From NCBI RefSeq assembly GCF_003368325.1, contig NZ_CP031467.1:248001-312000 (forward strand): a stretch of DNA of 64,000 bases, given 5' to 3'. Each line of letters begins with the position of its first letter. The stretch's first letter is position 1. Below are positions 40,173 through 50,107 of the stretch, in pieces. Source of the stretch: Paraburkholderia caffeinilytica. GTDB lineage: Bacteria > Pseudomonadota > Gammaproteobacteria > Burkholderiales > Burkholderiaceae. Below the pieces are notes generated by a model. It did no database searches. It was not told the origin of the DNA and saw only the letters and a program-made list of their open reading frames with translations. A program made the translations under genes and the position numbers.

Positions 40173-43100
40173 TCAGCGTGTTGAAAGAGCGAGCAGACGC
40201 CGGCCGATCCGATCGCCGCGCGGCAAGGAATTCGACAGGTGCTCGAGCGTCGACATGAAACGGCGCTGCTGCACATCCGCCTGTTCGGCGTCGCCACAGG
40301 CCTCGTGAATCGTTGCCGCCGTGCGGTGAAGCCGCCAGTCCGCCAGCGGGGTTTCGAAGCCTGCCGTAGCCGCGAACGCGGCGTCGATGCGCTCGCGTGC
40401 CATGAGCGGATCGCCGCTCGCGAGCGCCTCGCGCGCAACGACGTCCCAGGCGAGCGCCTGCCACGTCCGGTCCTCGGTGGCGAGGGCGAGCGTGAGGAAC
40501 GCGTGGCCGTGCACGTGGGCGCTGCGAGGGTCGCCCGCCATCAGCGCGGCCTCGGAGCGCCCCCATTCGATTGCCAGCCGCCAGTACCAGTCGAACATGA
40601 TGGGCGTGGCGTCCATCTGCCGTTGTGCTTCGGCGAACAGCGACGAGGCGCGTACGCCGTCCTCCAATCCGATATACGCGAGGCCCGCGAGCACGATGCA
40701 CGCACGGTGCTGCACGGGCAGCAGCGCGCCGGGGTCGGCTTCGGCCGCCCGAGCGGTCGGAGCCGGAACAAAGCGTTCGTACATGTCGATGACCGATTCG
40801 TACTCCATCGTGTGCACGAGCAGCCAACCCCGGTAGACCTCGAGTGTGCGGGCCGCGAAGTAATCGCCGTTCTCGCGGAACGAAGCCATCCCCTGGTCGA
40901 ACGATTCCATCGACCGGCCTAACTCGCCGAGGAAAAGCTGAGCCCACGGCGTACCCAGCCGGAGCATCCACGTCGCCCTCGCGAGGTCGAAGCCCGGATG
41001 TTCCACTGCGTGTTCAAAGAGGATCTGGTAATTCGCGCGCACAGTCCCGAGCGCTTCGCGATACCTACTGGAAATGATGCACAGCATGCTGTATTCCAGA
41101 TTCGCCCGGGCGATCAGCAAGGGATCCCCCGTCTCGCGCAGCGCGCGCATCGCGGTCTCGCACTCGATCAGATCGGCATGCGACCAGCCGTCGGTCCAGA
41201 TACGGCGTACGCAGGCGCTCACGCGCACCAGCGCACTGACGCGCAGGTCGGGATGCGATGCACTGAGCGCAAGCGCCTCGTCCAGCATCTCGATGCAACG
41301 TCGTCTGTCGCTCCAGCTAAACACGTAGGCGAGGCCGAGCATGGCGCGCAATTGCGCATCGAGCCGGCCAATCGCGCGGGCCTGCTCCTCCAGTTCGATC
41401 CAGGCGGCCTCAGCGCGTGGATCATGCGCCGCGGCGTAAAGCGACGCGCGCGCCTCGGCAAACTCAAAGCTTTTGAGCGGCCGCAAATCGGACGGCAACT
41501 TTCTGGTGAGCGAAGCGGCAAAGTCGAGAATCGACTGCGCCTCGCGATAGGCAAACCGAAGCTTCGCGGTTTGCAGCGCAATGCGCAGATAGTCGATCGC
41601 CTTGAGCCAGTCTCCCGCGTCGGCGAAATGGTGGCCGAGTTCGTCCGCCACCTCCGCTCGCTGATCGCGGGCATAGATCGCCTCGAGCCGTTCCGCGATT
41701 TGCCGATGCAAACGGGAGCGGCGAGTCAGCCCCTGGCGCCCATAGAACGCGTGGCGAACGAGGGCATGGTCGAAACAGAACATCGCCGCCGCGCTCCCGT
41801 CGGGTAAGCGCTTCACGCCGCAACGTTGAATGAAGCGCTGATTGCGTGCCAGCGCCTCGCAGAGATCGTCGAACTGCTCGGTCGACAAACCCGCGGCCCC
41901 GGCCACCGTCGCCGATGAAAACCGAAGCCCTGCCACGCTGGCGGCTTCCAGCAGATTCCTTTGGTCGGCGGGGAGGCGCCGGATTCTACCCTCGAGCGTC
42001 CGGGTTATCGTGTGGGGCGCCGCCGCGCCGATCGTCGCGAGAGGCGCCAGCGGCCGCCAGCCCGTCGCCGTCTTGCGCAGCATGTTGCGCTCCACGAGAT
42101 CCGCGAGGGTCGCCCGCATAAACAGCGGATTGCCGCCACAGCGTTGCGCGATGAGATCGGACAGTTCTTCCTCGGCTGGGTCGGTACGATCGCGGTCCGT
42201 CAGCCACGCAACCACCGCGTCGCGCGGCAATGGGCCAAGCACCAGATCCCGGCATAGGCCCCTCAACGAAAGCTCGTGATGCAGTTGCTCGATGGGGTGC
42301 TCGGTCAGCGCCGCCTCGTCCGGCCGGTAAGTGACGACGACCATCAGGCGCAGCGCGCCCGGCTGGCGCGCCATCGCCGCCAGCAAGTCGATGGTCGAAT
42401 AGTCGGCCCAATGAAGATCTTCGAATATCAGCAGCAGCGGTCGCATCTGCGTCAGAAAGCTCAGCAAGCCCCGGATTTCCCGCAGCATGCGTTCGCGCGA
42501 CGCAGCAAGAATCTGCCGATGCAAGGACTCGCGTACATGGCTCGCCACCTGGCCCGGGAGCTGCCATGCCCACGTGGGCGCGAGCGTCACCAGCGCTTTC
42601 ACGACTTCGCTGCCGCCGCTTCCCTGGCAAAGCTGCCCGAGCGCCTGCAAAACCGGATAAAACGGCTCCGTGCCGCCATAGCCTTCGACACAATGCCCTT
42701 CGGCGACCCACGCATCGTCGGGTCCGAACCGCTGGTCGGCAACGAACTGCCTGAGCAACGCTGTCTTGCCGATGCCCGGCTCGCCGGCAATCACCACGAC
42801 CTGGCCGTTTCCGGATCGGACCCGGTCCATTGCGGCACTCAGTTGCTGCAGTTCGCCCGTGCGCCCGGCAAAGCGGCCGAAGCTTTCCTCGCCCGCGGCC
42901 GGCACGGACGCCGTTGCAGGCGCCTCGACGGGCGCGACGAAACGATAGCCGCGTCCGCGCAGCGTTTCGATGTAGCGAGGGCGCTGCGCACTGTCGCCAA
43001 GCCGCGCCCGGATCATTTGTATGTGGCTCTTCACGACTTCGGGCTGCACGTGCACATCGGGCCACACTGCTTCGAGCAGCGCGTCATGGGTAATCAGCGC

Positions 43101-43265
43101 ACCGCGATGCTCGATCAGAAACCGCAGGACGTCGAACGTCTTGCGCGTCAGGTCGATCCGCTCGGGTGCCGTACCGGCATCCAGCCGCCAAAGGCATTCG
43201 TTCGCCGTATCCAGACGAAAGCCTTCGAAACTGACCGACGACAGCCTGCTCGACTGAGCCTTCAT
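40173..43265 (-). CDS. Winged-helix/ATPase/TPR regulator A (OmpR-type DNA-binding domain)
   Basis: 1030 aa from ATG 43265 (AGGAG 10 nt upstream). Residues ~12-112 form an OmpR/CadC-type winged helix (RKTFDVLRFLIEHRGALITH, RGRGYRFVAPV). A STAND/AAA-like ATPase follows with Walker A A160-GEPGIGKTAL and Walker B LLLIFEDLHWAD. The remaining ~500 residues are helical TPR-like. No transmembrane segment, so cytoplasmic rather than ToxR-like. Such proteins are ATP-dependent signal integrators. Divergent from a paralogue at 43536 (271 bp apart). Targets unknown; poxB downstream is one candidate. Confidence 0.9.
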   Translation of the reverse strand: MKAQSSRLSSVSFEGFRLDTANECLWRLDAGTAPERIDLTRKTFDVLRFLIEHRGALITHDALLEAVWPDVHVQPEVVKSHIQMIRARLGDSAQRPRYIETLRGRGYRFVAPVEAPATASVPAAGEESFGRFAGRTGELQQLSAAMDRVRSGNGQVVVIAGEPGIGKTALLRQFVADQRFGPDDAWVAEGHCVEGYGGTEPFYPVLQALGQLCQGSGGSEVVKALVTLAPTWAWQLPGQVASHVRESLHRQILAASRERMLREIRGLLSFLTQMRPLLLIFEDLHWADYSTIDLLAAMARQPGALRLMVVVTYRPDEAALTEHPIEQLHHELSLRGLCRDLVLGPLPRDAVVAWLTDRDRTDPAEEELSDLIAQRCGGNPLFMRATLADLVERNMLRKTATGWRPLAPLATIGAAAPHTITRTLEGRIRRLPADQRNLLEAASVAGLRFSSATVAGAAGLSTEQFDDLCEALARNQRFIQRCGVKRLPDGSAAAMFCFDHALVRHAFYGRQGLTRRSRLHRQIAERLEAIYARDQRAEVADELGHHFADAGDWLKAIDYLRIALQTAKLRFAYREAQSILDFAASLTRKLPSDLRPLKSFEFAEARASLYAAAHDPRAEAAWIELEEQARAIGRLDAQLRAMLGLAYVFSWSDRRRCIEMLDEALALSASHPDLRVSALVRVSACVRRIWTDGWSHADLIECETAMRALRETGDPLLIARANLEYSMLCIISSRYREALGTVRANYQILFEHAVEHPGFDLARATWMLRLGTPWAQLFLGELGRSMESFDQGMASFRENGDYFAARTLEVYRGWLLVHTMEYESVIDMYERFVPAPTARAAEADPGALLPVQHRACIVLAGLAYIGLEDGVRASSLFAEAQRQMDATPIMFDWYWRLAIEWGRSEAALMAGDPRSAHVHGHAFLTLALATEDRTWQALAWDVVAREALASGDPLMARERIDAAFAATAGFETPLADWRLHRTAATIHEACGDAEQADVQQRRFMSTLEHLSNSLPRGDRIGRRLLALSTR

Positions 43266-43535
43266 ACCGACTTTGCTCCTCATGCCTGGATCAGGCTCGA
43301 ATGGGTTGCACGCGGGGTTGCACACATGAGCGCCATCTCAAACCTCTGACGAACCGACATGCCCGCCCGACGGGACGCGACGCACGCTTTTACCTTGAAC
43401 GTAAGGCGTTCGAAATCCGGGAGCGTGATTTTGTGCTCCTGATTTGATAATGGAATGCTCCAGTCCGCAGTCCCGACAGGCGCAGTATAAAATCGCGACA
43501 ACCAGGCCGGGTTGCGGCTCACTCGGAGAATCTGC

Positions 43536-46500
43536 GTGATCGAATTTCCCCCCTTTCGATTGGATCGGCTGAATCGATGCGTCTGGCAATGCGCGCCCGA
43601 CGGCACCAGCCACAAGCTCGCGTTGGCGCCGCGCGCCTACGACATGCTGCAATACCTGATCGACCACCCTAGCCGGCTGATCACGCACGACGAATTCCTC
43701 GACGCACTGTGGCAGAACGTGCATGTGCAGCCCGAAGTGCTGAAGGCCCACATGCTGACCATCCGCTCGGCGCTCGGCGACGATCCCTCGCGGCCCAGCT
43801 TTATCGAAACCCATCGCGGCCGCGGCTATCGCTTCATCGCGCCGCTCTTCGCGAGTTCCGGCACCGGCGCGCGCGGGGTGGAGCCGCGCGGCCACGGCGG
43901 GTTCGTCGGCCGCACGCAGCAACTGAACCGCCTGAAGACGCTGTTCGACGAGGCGCGCAATGGCGCATCGCGCATCGTGTTCGTGGCGGGCGAACCGGGC
44001 ATCGGCAAGACGACGCTCGTCAACCGGTTTCTGGACTCGCTCGCGGGCGACGCCACCGTGTTGACGTCGCTCGGGCGCTGCGTGGAAGGCTACGGCGGCA
44101 TCGAGCCTTACTACCCGGTGCTCGACGCGCTGACCCAGCTGACTCGCGGCGAAGCGGGCCCGATGATCACGCGCACGCTCGTGTCGATCGCGCCGACCTG
44201 GGCCCTCCAGATGCTCGGCTCGGTCCCGCAGCAATACCGCGCCGAGCTGCAGCATCAGGTGATCGGCGCGGCGAGCGGGCGCATGTTGCGCGAGATCTGC
44301 GAGTTCCTCGACGCACTGTCGCTGGAGCGCCCGCTCGCGCTGGTGTTCGAAGACCTGCACTGGTCTGACTATTCGACAGTCGACATGCTGTCCGCGCTGG
44401 CCCGCCATCGCAGCGGCGCCCGTCTGATGGTGATCGCGACGTACCGTCCGGAAGACGCCGAACTGGCGCAACACCCGTTGTGCCGGTTGAACCGCGATCT
44501 GGGGCTGCAGAAGCTGTGTCACGACATCGTGCTGGAACCGTTGAGCGAAGGCGCCATTGCCGAATATCTGACAGGCAGCCCGCACGACGCCCGGCCCGAC
44601 AGCGCGCACGGCTTCGCTCAGCTGGTGCGCGAGCGCTCCGGCGGTAACCCCCTGTTCATGGTCGCGACGCTCGATCACCTGGTCGAGCAAGGCATCGCGC
44701 AATCGACACCCGAAGGCTGGAAGCTGCATCTGTCGCCATCGGAGGTGCGGCTGGAAGTGCCGCTCACGTTGAACCAGGTGATCGAGCATCGCATCCAGCG
44801 GCTCTCCGACGACCAGCAACGCGCGCTCGAAGGCGCGAGCGTGGCCGGCCTCATGTTTAGCGCGACCACCGCGGCGCCGGCCGCCGGCTTTGATCAGGAG
44901 CATTTCGAGGATATCTGCGAAGCGCTCTGCCGTCAGGAAAGCTTCATCCGGCGCGAACCGTCGTCTACCCTCGATGACGGTCTCGCCGCCTGCACCTACG
45001 CGTTCCGCCACACCATGTACCGGCAGACCTTCTACGAGCGGCAGGGCCAGCTGCGCACCGCCGGCTCGCATCTGCGCGTCGCCGGGGCGCTCGAGGCGCT
45101 GTTCGCGCCGGACGAGCGTGGCGGGGTCGCCGCCGAACTCGCACAGCACTTCGCCGCCGCGAAACGTTGGGACCGCGCGCTCGGCTATCTGCGCATCGCG
45201 ATCCAGACGGCGAAGAAGCGTCTCGCCTACAACGACGCGCTCGCGGTCCTCGACCGCGCGCTGATGTTCGCGGCCAATCTGCCCAGTGAAGCCCGCGCCG
45301 CGGCGGAAACGGAATTCCTCGAAGGCCGTGCTTCGATCTTCGCGGCGGCCCACGATTCCCGCGCGCGCGAAACCTGCACACAGCTCGCCGAGCGCGCCGC
45401 GCAGTACGGCCTGATCGACATTCAAAGCCGGGCGTTGATGAGCCTCGCGTACACGTATAGCTGGCGCGACCAGGCGCGCTGCAGCCAGATCATCGACGAA
45501 ACGCTCGCGCTCAGCGTTCGGCAAACCAATCCGCAGCAGCAGGCCCGCACCCGCATCAGCTGCTACGTATGGCGGATGTGGGTGCGGGGCTGGTGCGCGG
45601 AAGACATCGTGCAGTGCGAAGCCGCGCTCGTCCCGCTGCGCGCCGGCGACGATCCCTACACGACCGCCTGGTCGCTGTGCGAATACTCCATGGTCTGCCT
45701 CGTGTCGTCGCACTACCAGAAGGCCCAGGACACGATCGTCGCGAACTACCGCTTCCTCGTCGAGAACGACGAAAACCGCCCCGAGTTCAACATGGCGCGC
45801 GCGACCTGGATGGTGCATCTCGGTGTGCCGTGGACACTGCTCTATCTCGGCGAATTCGGCCGCGCGCAGCGCGAGTTCGACAAGGCAATCACGATGTTCG
45901 CGCACAACGGCAACCCGTACGGCGCGGACACGCTCACGCTCTATCGCTGCTGGGTGCAGTTTCATGCGATGGATTTCGATGCCATGCTGCAAGCCTGCGC
46001 ACAGGTGCTGGCCGGCAAGTCGCCCGAACCGGGCAGCGGCAAATCGATCCTGCCGGCCGAGTACCGGCTCTGCCTGCTGCTGACCGGGCTCGCGCAGCTC
46101 GGCCTCGGCGATACGCGCGCCGCACGCGATTCGCTCACGCAGGTCATGCAACGGATGGACACGCAGCCGGTGATCTTCGATTGGTACTGGCGTCTGCCGC
46201 TCGAATGGGGGCTCGCGGGCGCCGCACTCGCTGAGCGCGATCTCGACGCTGCAATCGCCCACGCCGACCGTCTCGTCGAGCTGGCGACCCGTATCGAAGA
46301 GCGCACGTGGCAGGGCTTCGCGTGGGACATGCGCGCGCGGGTCGCGTGCGAACAGCATGACGCAAGCCATGCGTTGCGCTGCGTGCAGCATGCGCTCGAC
46401 GCGACGCGCGGTTACGAGACGCCGCTTGCGGACTGGCGCATTCATCGCACGGCGGCCCGCGCCTGCGAGATGGCCGGCGACACGCAATCGGCGCGGTACC

Positions 46501-46589
46501 ACGCCACACTCAGCAAGACGATCAAGGACGCGCTCGCCGTGACGCTGCCGTCGGGCCATCGTATGCGCGAGACGTTCGAAGCGGGCTAG
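43536..46589 (+). CDS. Winged-helix/ATPase/TPR regulator B (paralogue of A)
   Basis: 1017 aa from a GTG at 43536 with GGAG 7 nt upstream; the frame begins earlier at 43512 with TTG. The same architecture as regulator A: winged helix at ~1-103 (PRAYDMLQYLIDHPSRLITH, RGRGYRFIAPL), ATPase with Walker A A151-GEPGIGKTTL and Walker B LALVFEDLHWSD, then a TPR-like helical region. The two share EGYGGIEPYYPVLDAL/EGYGGTEPFYPVLQAL and similar C-termini, so they are paralogues, head to head. Its stop overlaps the convergent LuxR gene by 4 bp. Function unknown beyond regulation. Confidence 0.9.
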   Translation: MIEFPPFRLDRLNRCVWQCAPDGTSHKLALAPRAYDMLQYLIDHPSRLITHDEFLDALWQNVHVQPEVLKAHMLTIRSALGDDPSRPSFIETHRGRGYRFIAPLFASSGTGARGVEPRGHGGFVGRTQQLNRLKTLFDEARNGASRIVFVAGEPGIGKTTLVNRFLDSLAGDATVLTSLGRCVEGYGGIEPYYPVLDALTQLTRGEAGPMITRTLVSIAPTWALQMLGSVPQQYRAELQHQVIGAASGRMLREICEFLDALSLERPLALVFEDLHWSDYSTVDMLSALARHRSGARLMVIATYRPEDAELAQHPLCRLNRDLGLQKLCHDIVLEPLSEGAIAEYLTGSPHDARPDSAHGFAQLVRERSGGNPLFMVATLDHLVEQGIAQSTPEGWKLHLSPSEVRLEVPLTLNQVIEHRIQRLSDDQQRALEGASVAGLMFSATTAAPAAGFDQEHFEDICEALCRQESFIRREPSSTLDDGLAACTYAFRHTMYRQTFYERQGQLRTAGSHLRVAGALEALFAPDERGGVAAELAQHFAAAKRWDRALGYLRIAIQTAKKRLAYNDALAVLDRALMFAANLPSEARAAAETEFLEGRASIFAAAHDSRARETCTQLAERAAQYGLIDIQSRALMSLAYTYSWRDQARCSQIIDETLALSVRQTNPQQQARTRISCYVWRMWVRGWCAEDIVQCEAALVPLRAGDDPYTTAWSLCEYSMVCLVSSHYQKAQDTIVANYRFLVENDENRPEFNMARATWMVHLGVPWTLLYLGEFGRAQREFDKAITMFAHNGNPYGADTLTLYRCWVQFHAMDFDAMLQACAQVLAGKSPEPGSGKSILPAEYRLCLLLTGLAQLGLGDTRAARDSLTQVMQRMDTQPVIFDWYWRLPLEWGLAGAALAERDLDAAIAHADRLVELATRIEERTWQGFAWDMRARVACEQHDASHALRCVQHALDATRGYETPLADWRIHRTAARACEMAGDTQSARYHATLSKTIKDALAVTLPSGHRMRETFEAG

Positions 46590-48373
46590 TCACCGGCGTG
46601 CCCGCATCCCGACAGCCGCACGAGGCCCAGACGGCTCGCCAGCGTCACCGCTTCGATCCGGTTTCTCACCGACAGCTTCGTGTACAGATGCTTTGCGTGC
46701 GACTTCACGGTCTCGGGCGCGATGCTCAGCCGGATCGCGATCTGCTTGTTGGTGAGCCCACGCCCCATCAGTCCGATGATCGCGCGTTCGCGTTCGCTGA
46801 GGCCCAATGCGGCCACGGATCGCGCGAAGTCTCGCGCCGTATCGTGACCCGGTTGCATGCCGGCGCTACCGCGCCGGCGTCGCGACATCAATGCGCTTGC
46901 GTAGGGAAGCAGATCGCGAACATCGCCGGCAGGCACGATCGCACCTTGCACGATGCCCTCGATCAGCTTCGCCACACGCTCGCTGCAATCGACGAGCGTC
47001 TGCTGCAGTCCCACTGAAACCGCCTGCCGCAGCAGCGCGACGAGCGCCTCGACCGCGTCGTCGCGCAGCCCGGCGACCAGCAGCGCTTCGACCAGCAACA
47101 GCGCGATCGTCACCGCGCCGTAGCCATCGCGCCTCAGATCGGTATCGCAATGGAGCTGCCGCAGCGCCGCGAGATCGACCGCATTGGATACCTGGATGGG
47201 CGCCTGAGGGAACGCCTGAACGGATGGCTTTGCGAGCGCCTGAGCGGATGCGTCGGAATGCGCCTGCGCGAGCGCAAGCCGGGTCTGCGCGAGCGCGTGG
47301 TAACGCGCGATCTCGAAGCGCGCGCTGCTGCTCGCCGCGCCGCATTGCCCGGCCAGCACGGCAAGCCGTTGTGCGCAAAGCGCCGCCTGGTCGACGCGCT
47401 CCGCGGCCACGTGCATCTCGACCTGCTGCGCGAGGCTGGCGGCGCGCAGCCGCGGCCAGTTGCGCTTCATCCCAAGCGTGTCCGCCTCGGCCAGCAGCAG
47501 GAGCGCTTGTCCCGGTTGCCGGCGGTTCGCCGCGATGCGGGCGAGCAATCCATAGCCGCGTACCGCGCCTTCGATCGTGCCGCCCTGCCGGATGCCCGGC
47601 AGCCGTGCCGCGACCAGTGCTTCGCTCTCGTCGACGCGGCCCTCCTCGTACAGCACCTGCGCCATCACGCAGGCGGGCAGCGCGTCGATCGCCGCCGGGC
47701 CGGCGCCGAAGCGGCGCGCGACGTCGAGCGCGCCGTCGGCCAGCAAGCGCGCGGCATTGAAATGCATCTGACCGAATTCGATCGCGGCATCGAGCGCAAG
47801 GTCGAACATCGTGGTGACCGCGCGCAGCCGGCCCGGCTGCTGGTCCGGCTCGCGCAGCTCGCGGCGTTCCACCGCGTAGAAACTCTCGAGATCGCCAAGG
47901 CGCCAATAAACGCAGCGGCACACCGTCAGCGCGACGTGCGCCGTCGGCGTTGCGGTGCCGAGCCGCAGCGCGGCAAGCGCAGCGGCCAATGCCGCCCCCG
48001 CGTCGTCCTGCAGCAGGAGCGCCGCGGCTCGCACCGCGGCAATCTCGCATCGCAGCGCAACCGCGCCAGGAACTGGCGAGGGGCCGAGCTGCCCTTCAAT
48101 CCGCTGCGCGGTCAGCAGCGCTTCGGCGGCCTTGAGCCGGATCAGCATCTGCCATGCGCGCGCAAGCTCCAGATGGATGCACGCCACACTCACCGCCGCG
48201 CGTTCCCGGCCGGCGCGCGCCAATGACCGAACCTCGTCGACGTACACCGCGGTGGACGGCACGACGTGCAGCGCCCGCGTCACGAGGGCTTCGGACTGCG
48301 CCCGTGGCCGCGCCGCGCGGGGATGAGAATGCTCCGTTTCCTGATGAGTCTCGCAGACAATCGCCTCGTTCAT
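46586..48373 (-). CDS. LuxR-family regulator with helical sensor half, no ATPase domain
   Basis: 595 aa. The C-terminal LuxR HTH is clear (about 525-590: LSERERAIIGLMGRGLTNKQ, APETVKSHAKHLYTKLSVRN). The rest is Ala/Leu-rich helical TPR-like sequence resembling the C-terminal portion of MalT-type proteins; no Walker A motif is present. It looks like the MalT architecture without the N-terminal ATPase. It is convergent with regulator B. Either a stand-alone ligand sensor or a derivative of a full-length LAL protein. Confidence 0.85.
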   Translation of the reverse strand: MNEAIVCETHQETEHSHPRAARPRAQSEALVTRALHVVPSTAVYVDEVRSLARAGRERAAVSVACIHLELARAWQMLIRLKAAEALLTAQRIEGQLGPSPVPGAVALRCEIAAVRAAALLLQDDAGAALAAALAALRLGTATPTAHVALTVCRCVYWRLGDLESFYAVERRELREPDQQPGRLRAVTTMFDLALDAAIEFGQMHFNAARLLADGALDVARRFGAGPAAIDALPACVMAQVLYEEGRVDESEALVAARLPGIRQGGTIEGAVRGYGLLARIAANRRQPGQALLLLAEADTLGMKRNWPRLRAASLAQQVEMHVAAERVDQAALCAQRLAVLAGQCGAASSSARFEIARYHALAQTRLALAQAHSDASAQALAKPSVQAFPQAPIQVSNAVDLAALRQLHCDTDLRRDGYGAVTIALLLVEALLVAGLRDDAVEALVALLRQAVSVGLQQTLVDCSERVAKLIEGIVQGAIVPAGDVRDLLPYASALMSRRRRGSAGMQPGHDTARDFARSVAALGLSERERAIIGLMGRGLTNKQIAIRLSIAPETVKSHAKHLYTKLSVRNRIEAVTLASRLGLVRLSGCGHAGD

Positions 48374-48565
48374 TCCATGCTCCGTCGGACAGCAGATCGT
48401 CGCAACCGCGTGACGAACACAGTACCGCCCAGACTAGAGATGACCGTCCGGAAAAGCGTGATGATTCGGTTCTTTTTTGGTAAAGGATAGGTTGTCGCCC
48501 GGTATTGGCGACGCTGTAACGTAAACGAAAGCGATCGATACCGAGCGTTGTCGCGCGGCCGGCGG

Positions 48566-48964
48566 TCAGTTGGGCAACACGCGCTCGACCTCGGACGCCA
48601 GCATCATCGCCGCCGCGTTGACGGGACTCGGCCGCCCCTGTCGTGGACGGTAGACCGCGTCACCGGCCTTGATCGGCGCGCCCGACAACGCGCAGCGACC
48701 GCGCCGCCTCGCGACGCCGACCCGCCACAACTGGTCGCCGTAGCGGCACGACGTTGCGTCGCACCAGTACACGACCACGATTTTCGCCGAAACGCGATCG
48801 AGCACGCGGGCCATGCATTCGTGGCGCGCACCGGTTTGCGCGGCCGGCACCCTGGCTGCTTCACGGCGTGGCGCCACGCAGCGCGCGGCCAACTCGCACG
48901 AGCCGTTGTCGAGCAGCCGCAGCGCGGCACCCCAGCATTCGTCATCCGCCAATTCTGCCTGCAT
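48566..48964 (-). CDS. DUF3331 domain protein
   Basis: 132 aa from ATG 48964. Pattern WCDATSCRYGDQLWRVGVA, CALSGAPIKAGDAVYRPR and NAAAMMLASEVERVLPN corresponds to the DUF3331 family known mainly from Burkholderiaceae; function unknown. A Cys-containing RYGDQ/CALSG core suggests a small folded, possibly metal-binding domain. Its start codon is 2 nt past the stop of the AraC gene (TGATCATG), so the two are probably translationally coupled. Confidence 0.72.
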   Translation of the reverse strand: MQAELADDECWGAALRLLDNGSCELAARCVAPRREAARVPAAQTGARHECMARVLDRVSAKIVVVYWCDATSCRYGDQLWRVGVARRRGRCALSGAPIKAGDAVYRPRQGRPSPVNAAAMMLASEVERVLPN

Positions 48965-48966
48965 GA

Positions 48967-49569
48967 TCACACTCCCGTGTCGGCCCAGCGCGCGCCGGCG
49001 GCCATGGCCGGCTCCACGGCCGGCCGCTCGATCGGCCGCTCGCCGCGCATGCGGGTCCGCCAGCTGTTGGGCGGCTCGCCGACCATTCGCCCGAAAACGG
49101 TCGTGAAGTGCGCATGCGACCCGAAGCCACAACTCAGCGCGACGTCGAGCACGCTGAGCGCCGACGAGCACAGCAGCTTCTGGGCATGTTCGATCCTGCG
49201 CCGAAGCAGATACGCGTGCGGCGAATAACCGGTCGTCGAGCGGAACTGCGCGGCGAAATGCATGCGGGTGAGACCGGTGCTGGCGGCGACATCGGCAAGT
49301 CCGATCGGCTGCGCCAGATTCGCTTCGATAAAGTCGAGCGCGCGCCGCAGACGCCACTTCGGCAGCGGCGCCGCGCGCCGCGTGGCCTGCGGCGTGCGCT
49401 CGGCGGCCCGCGCGACGAGGCGCGCGACGACCGCGTCACAAGCGCTGTCCGAGTCGAGCCGGCGGGACGGGTCGGCGAGCGGATCGGCTTCCTCGAGCAC
49501 AGTCCCGCCGTCGGCGGCGAAGTCTGCTGCGTCGTTGCGGTACGTTGCATCCGGTGTCGGCGAGAACAT
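48967..49569 (-). CDS. AraC-family regulator (C-terminal HTH type)
   Basis: 200 aa from ATG 49569, preceded by AGAGGAGG; a second upstream ATG (49596) has no such site. Two HTH motifs at about 75-175: LADVAASTGLTRMHFAAQFR and VLDVALSCGFGSHAHFTTVF. The N-terminal ~65 residues are acidic and Ala-rich with no cupin-type sensor, so it is a short AraC protein of unknown ligand. It forms a unit with the DUF3331 gene. Confidence 0.88.
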   Translation of the reverse strand: MFSPTPDATYRNDAADFAADGGTVLEEADPLADPSRRLDSDSACDAVVARLVARAAERTPQATRRAAPLPKWRLRRALDFIEANLAQPIGLADVAASTGLTRMHFAAQFRSTTGYSPHAYLLRRRIEHAQKLLCSSALSVLDVALSCGFGSHAHFTTVFGRMVGEPPNSWRTRMRGERPIERPAVEPAMAAGARWADTGV

Positions 49570-49699
49570 GTGCGCCTCCTCTGCGATCCCATGCAAGATG
49601 ATTATTGTCGACGGTCTCCATCTTGCGCAGTCCGGCAGCGGCGCGACATCCCCTCGTCGGGTGAGCGCAACAGGCGTGGTCTCCCTCGTTCGCGCGTTC

Positions 49700-50107
49700 T
49701 CAGGCGCCGCGACGCGGCTTGATTGCGCCCGCGGGATGGCGCTTCGCGATCGACGAGCGCAGCGCGGAATAGGCCGGCGCGACCATCGGGTAATCGGCGG
49801 GCAGACCCCACTTCGCGCGGTATTCGTCGGGGGTCATTGCGAAGTGACGCTGCAGGTAGCGCTTGAGCGACTTCAGCTTGCGTCCGTCTTCGAGACAGAC
49901 GAGGTAATCGTCGCGCACCGATTCCTCGACCGGCACCGCCGCGCGCTGCCGTGCGGGCGGTAGCGACGTCGTGCGCAATGCCGCCAGCGCGGCGTAGGTG
50001 CTCCAGATGAACGCCGGCAGATCGGCCGCCGGCAATGGATTGCACGACACGAAGCTCGCCACGATTGCGGCGGTGAGCTCGATCAGATCGACGTCCTCCG
50101 TCGTCAC
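49700..50107 (-). CDS. MucR/Ros-family transcriptional regulator
   Basis: 135 aa from a GTG at 50107. The family core is clear: LVCLEDGRKLKSLKRYLQRH, then FAMTPDEYRAKWGLPADYPMVAP (about 65-110). MucR/Ros proteins are zinc-finger-like regulators of exopolysaccharide and symbiosis/virulence genes in alpha- and some beta-proteobacteria. It lies between an AraC gene and a tandem-repeat region before the efflux operon. Target unknown. Confidence 0.88.
   Translation of the reverse strand: MTTEDVDLIELTAAIVASFVSCNPLPAADLPAFIWSTYAALAALRTTSLPPARQRAAVPVEESVRDDYLVCLEDGRKLKSLKRYLQRHFAMTPDEYRAKWGLPADYPMVAPAYSALRSSIAKRHPAGAIKPRRGA

Noticed and set aside
43338..46559. 1073-aa open frame antisense to regulator B
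   Set aside because: Arg/His/Gln-rich composition with no motif, fully opposite a gene with clear domains; a GC-driven shadow frame.
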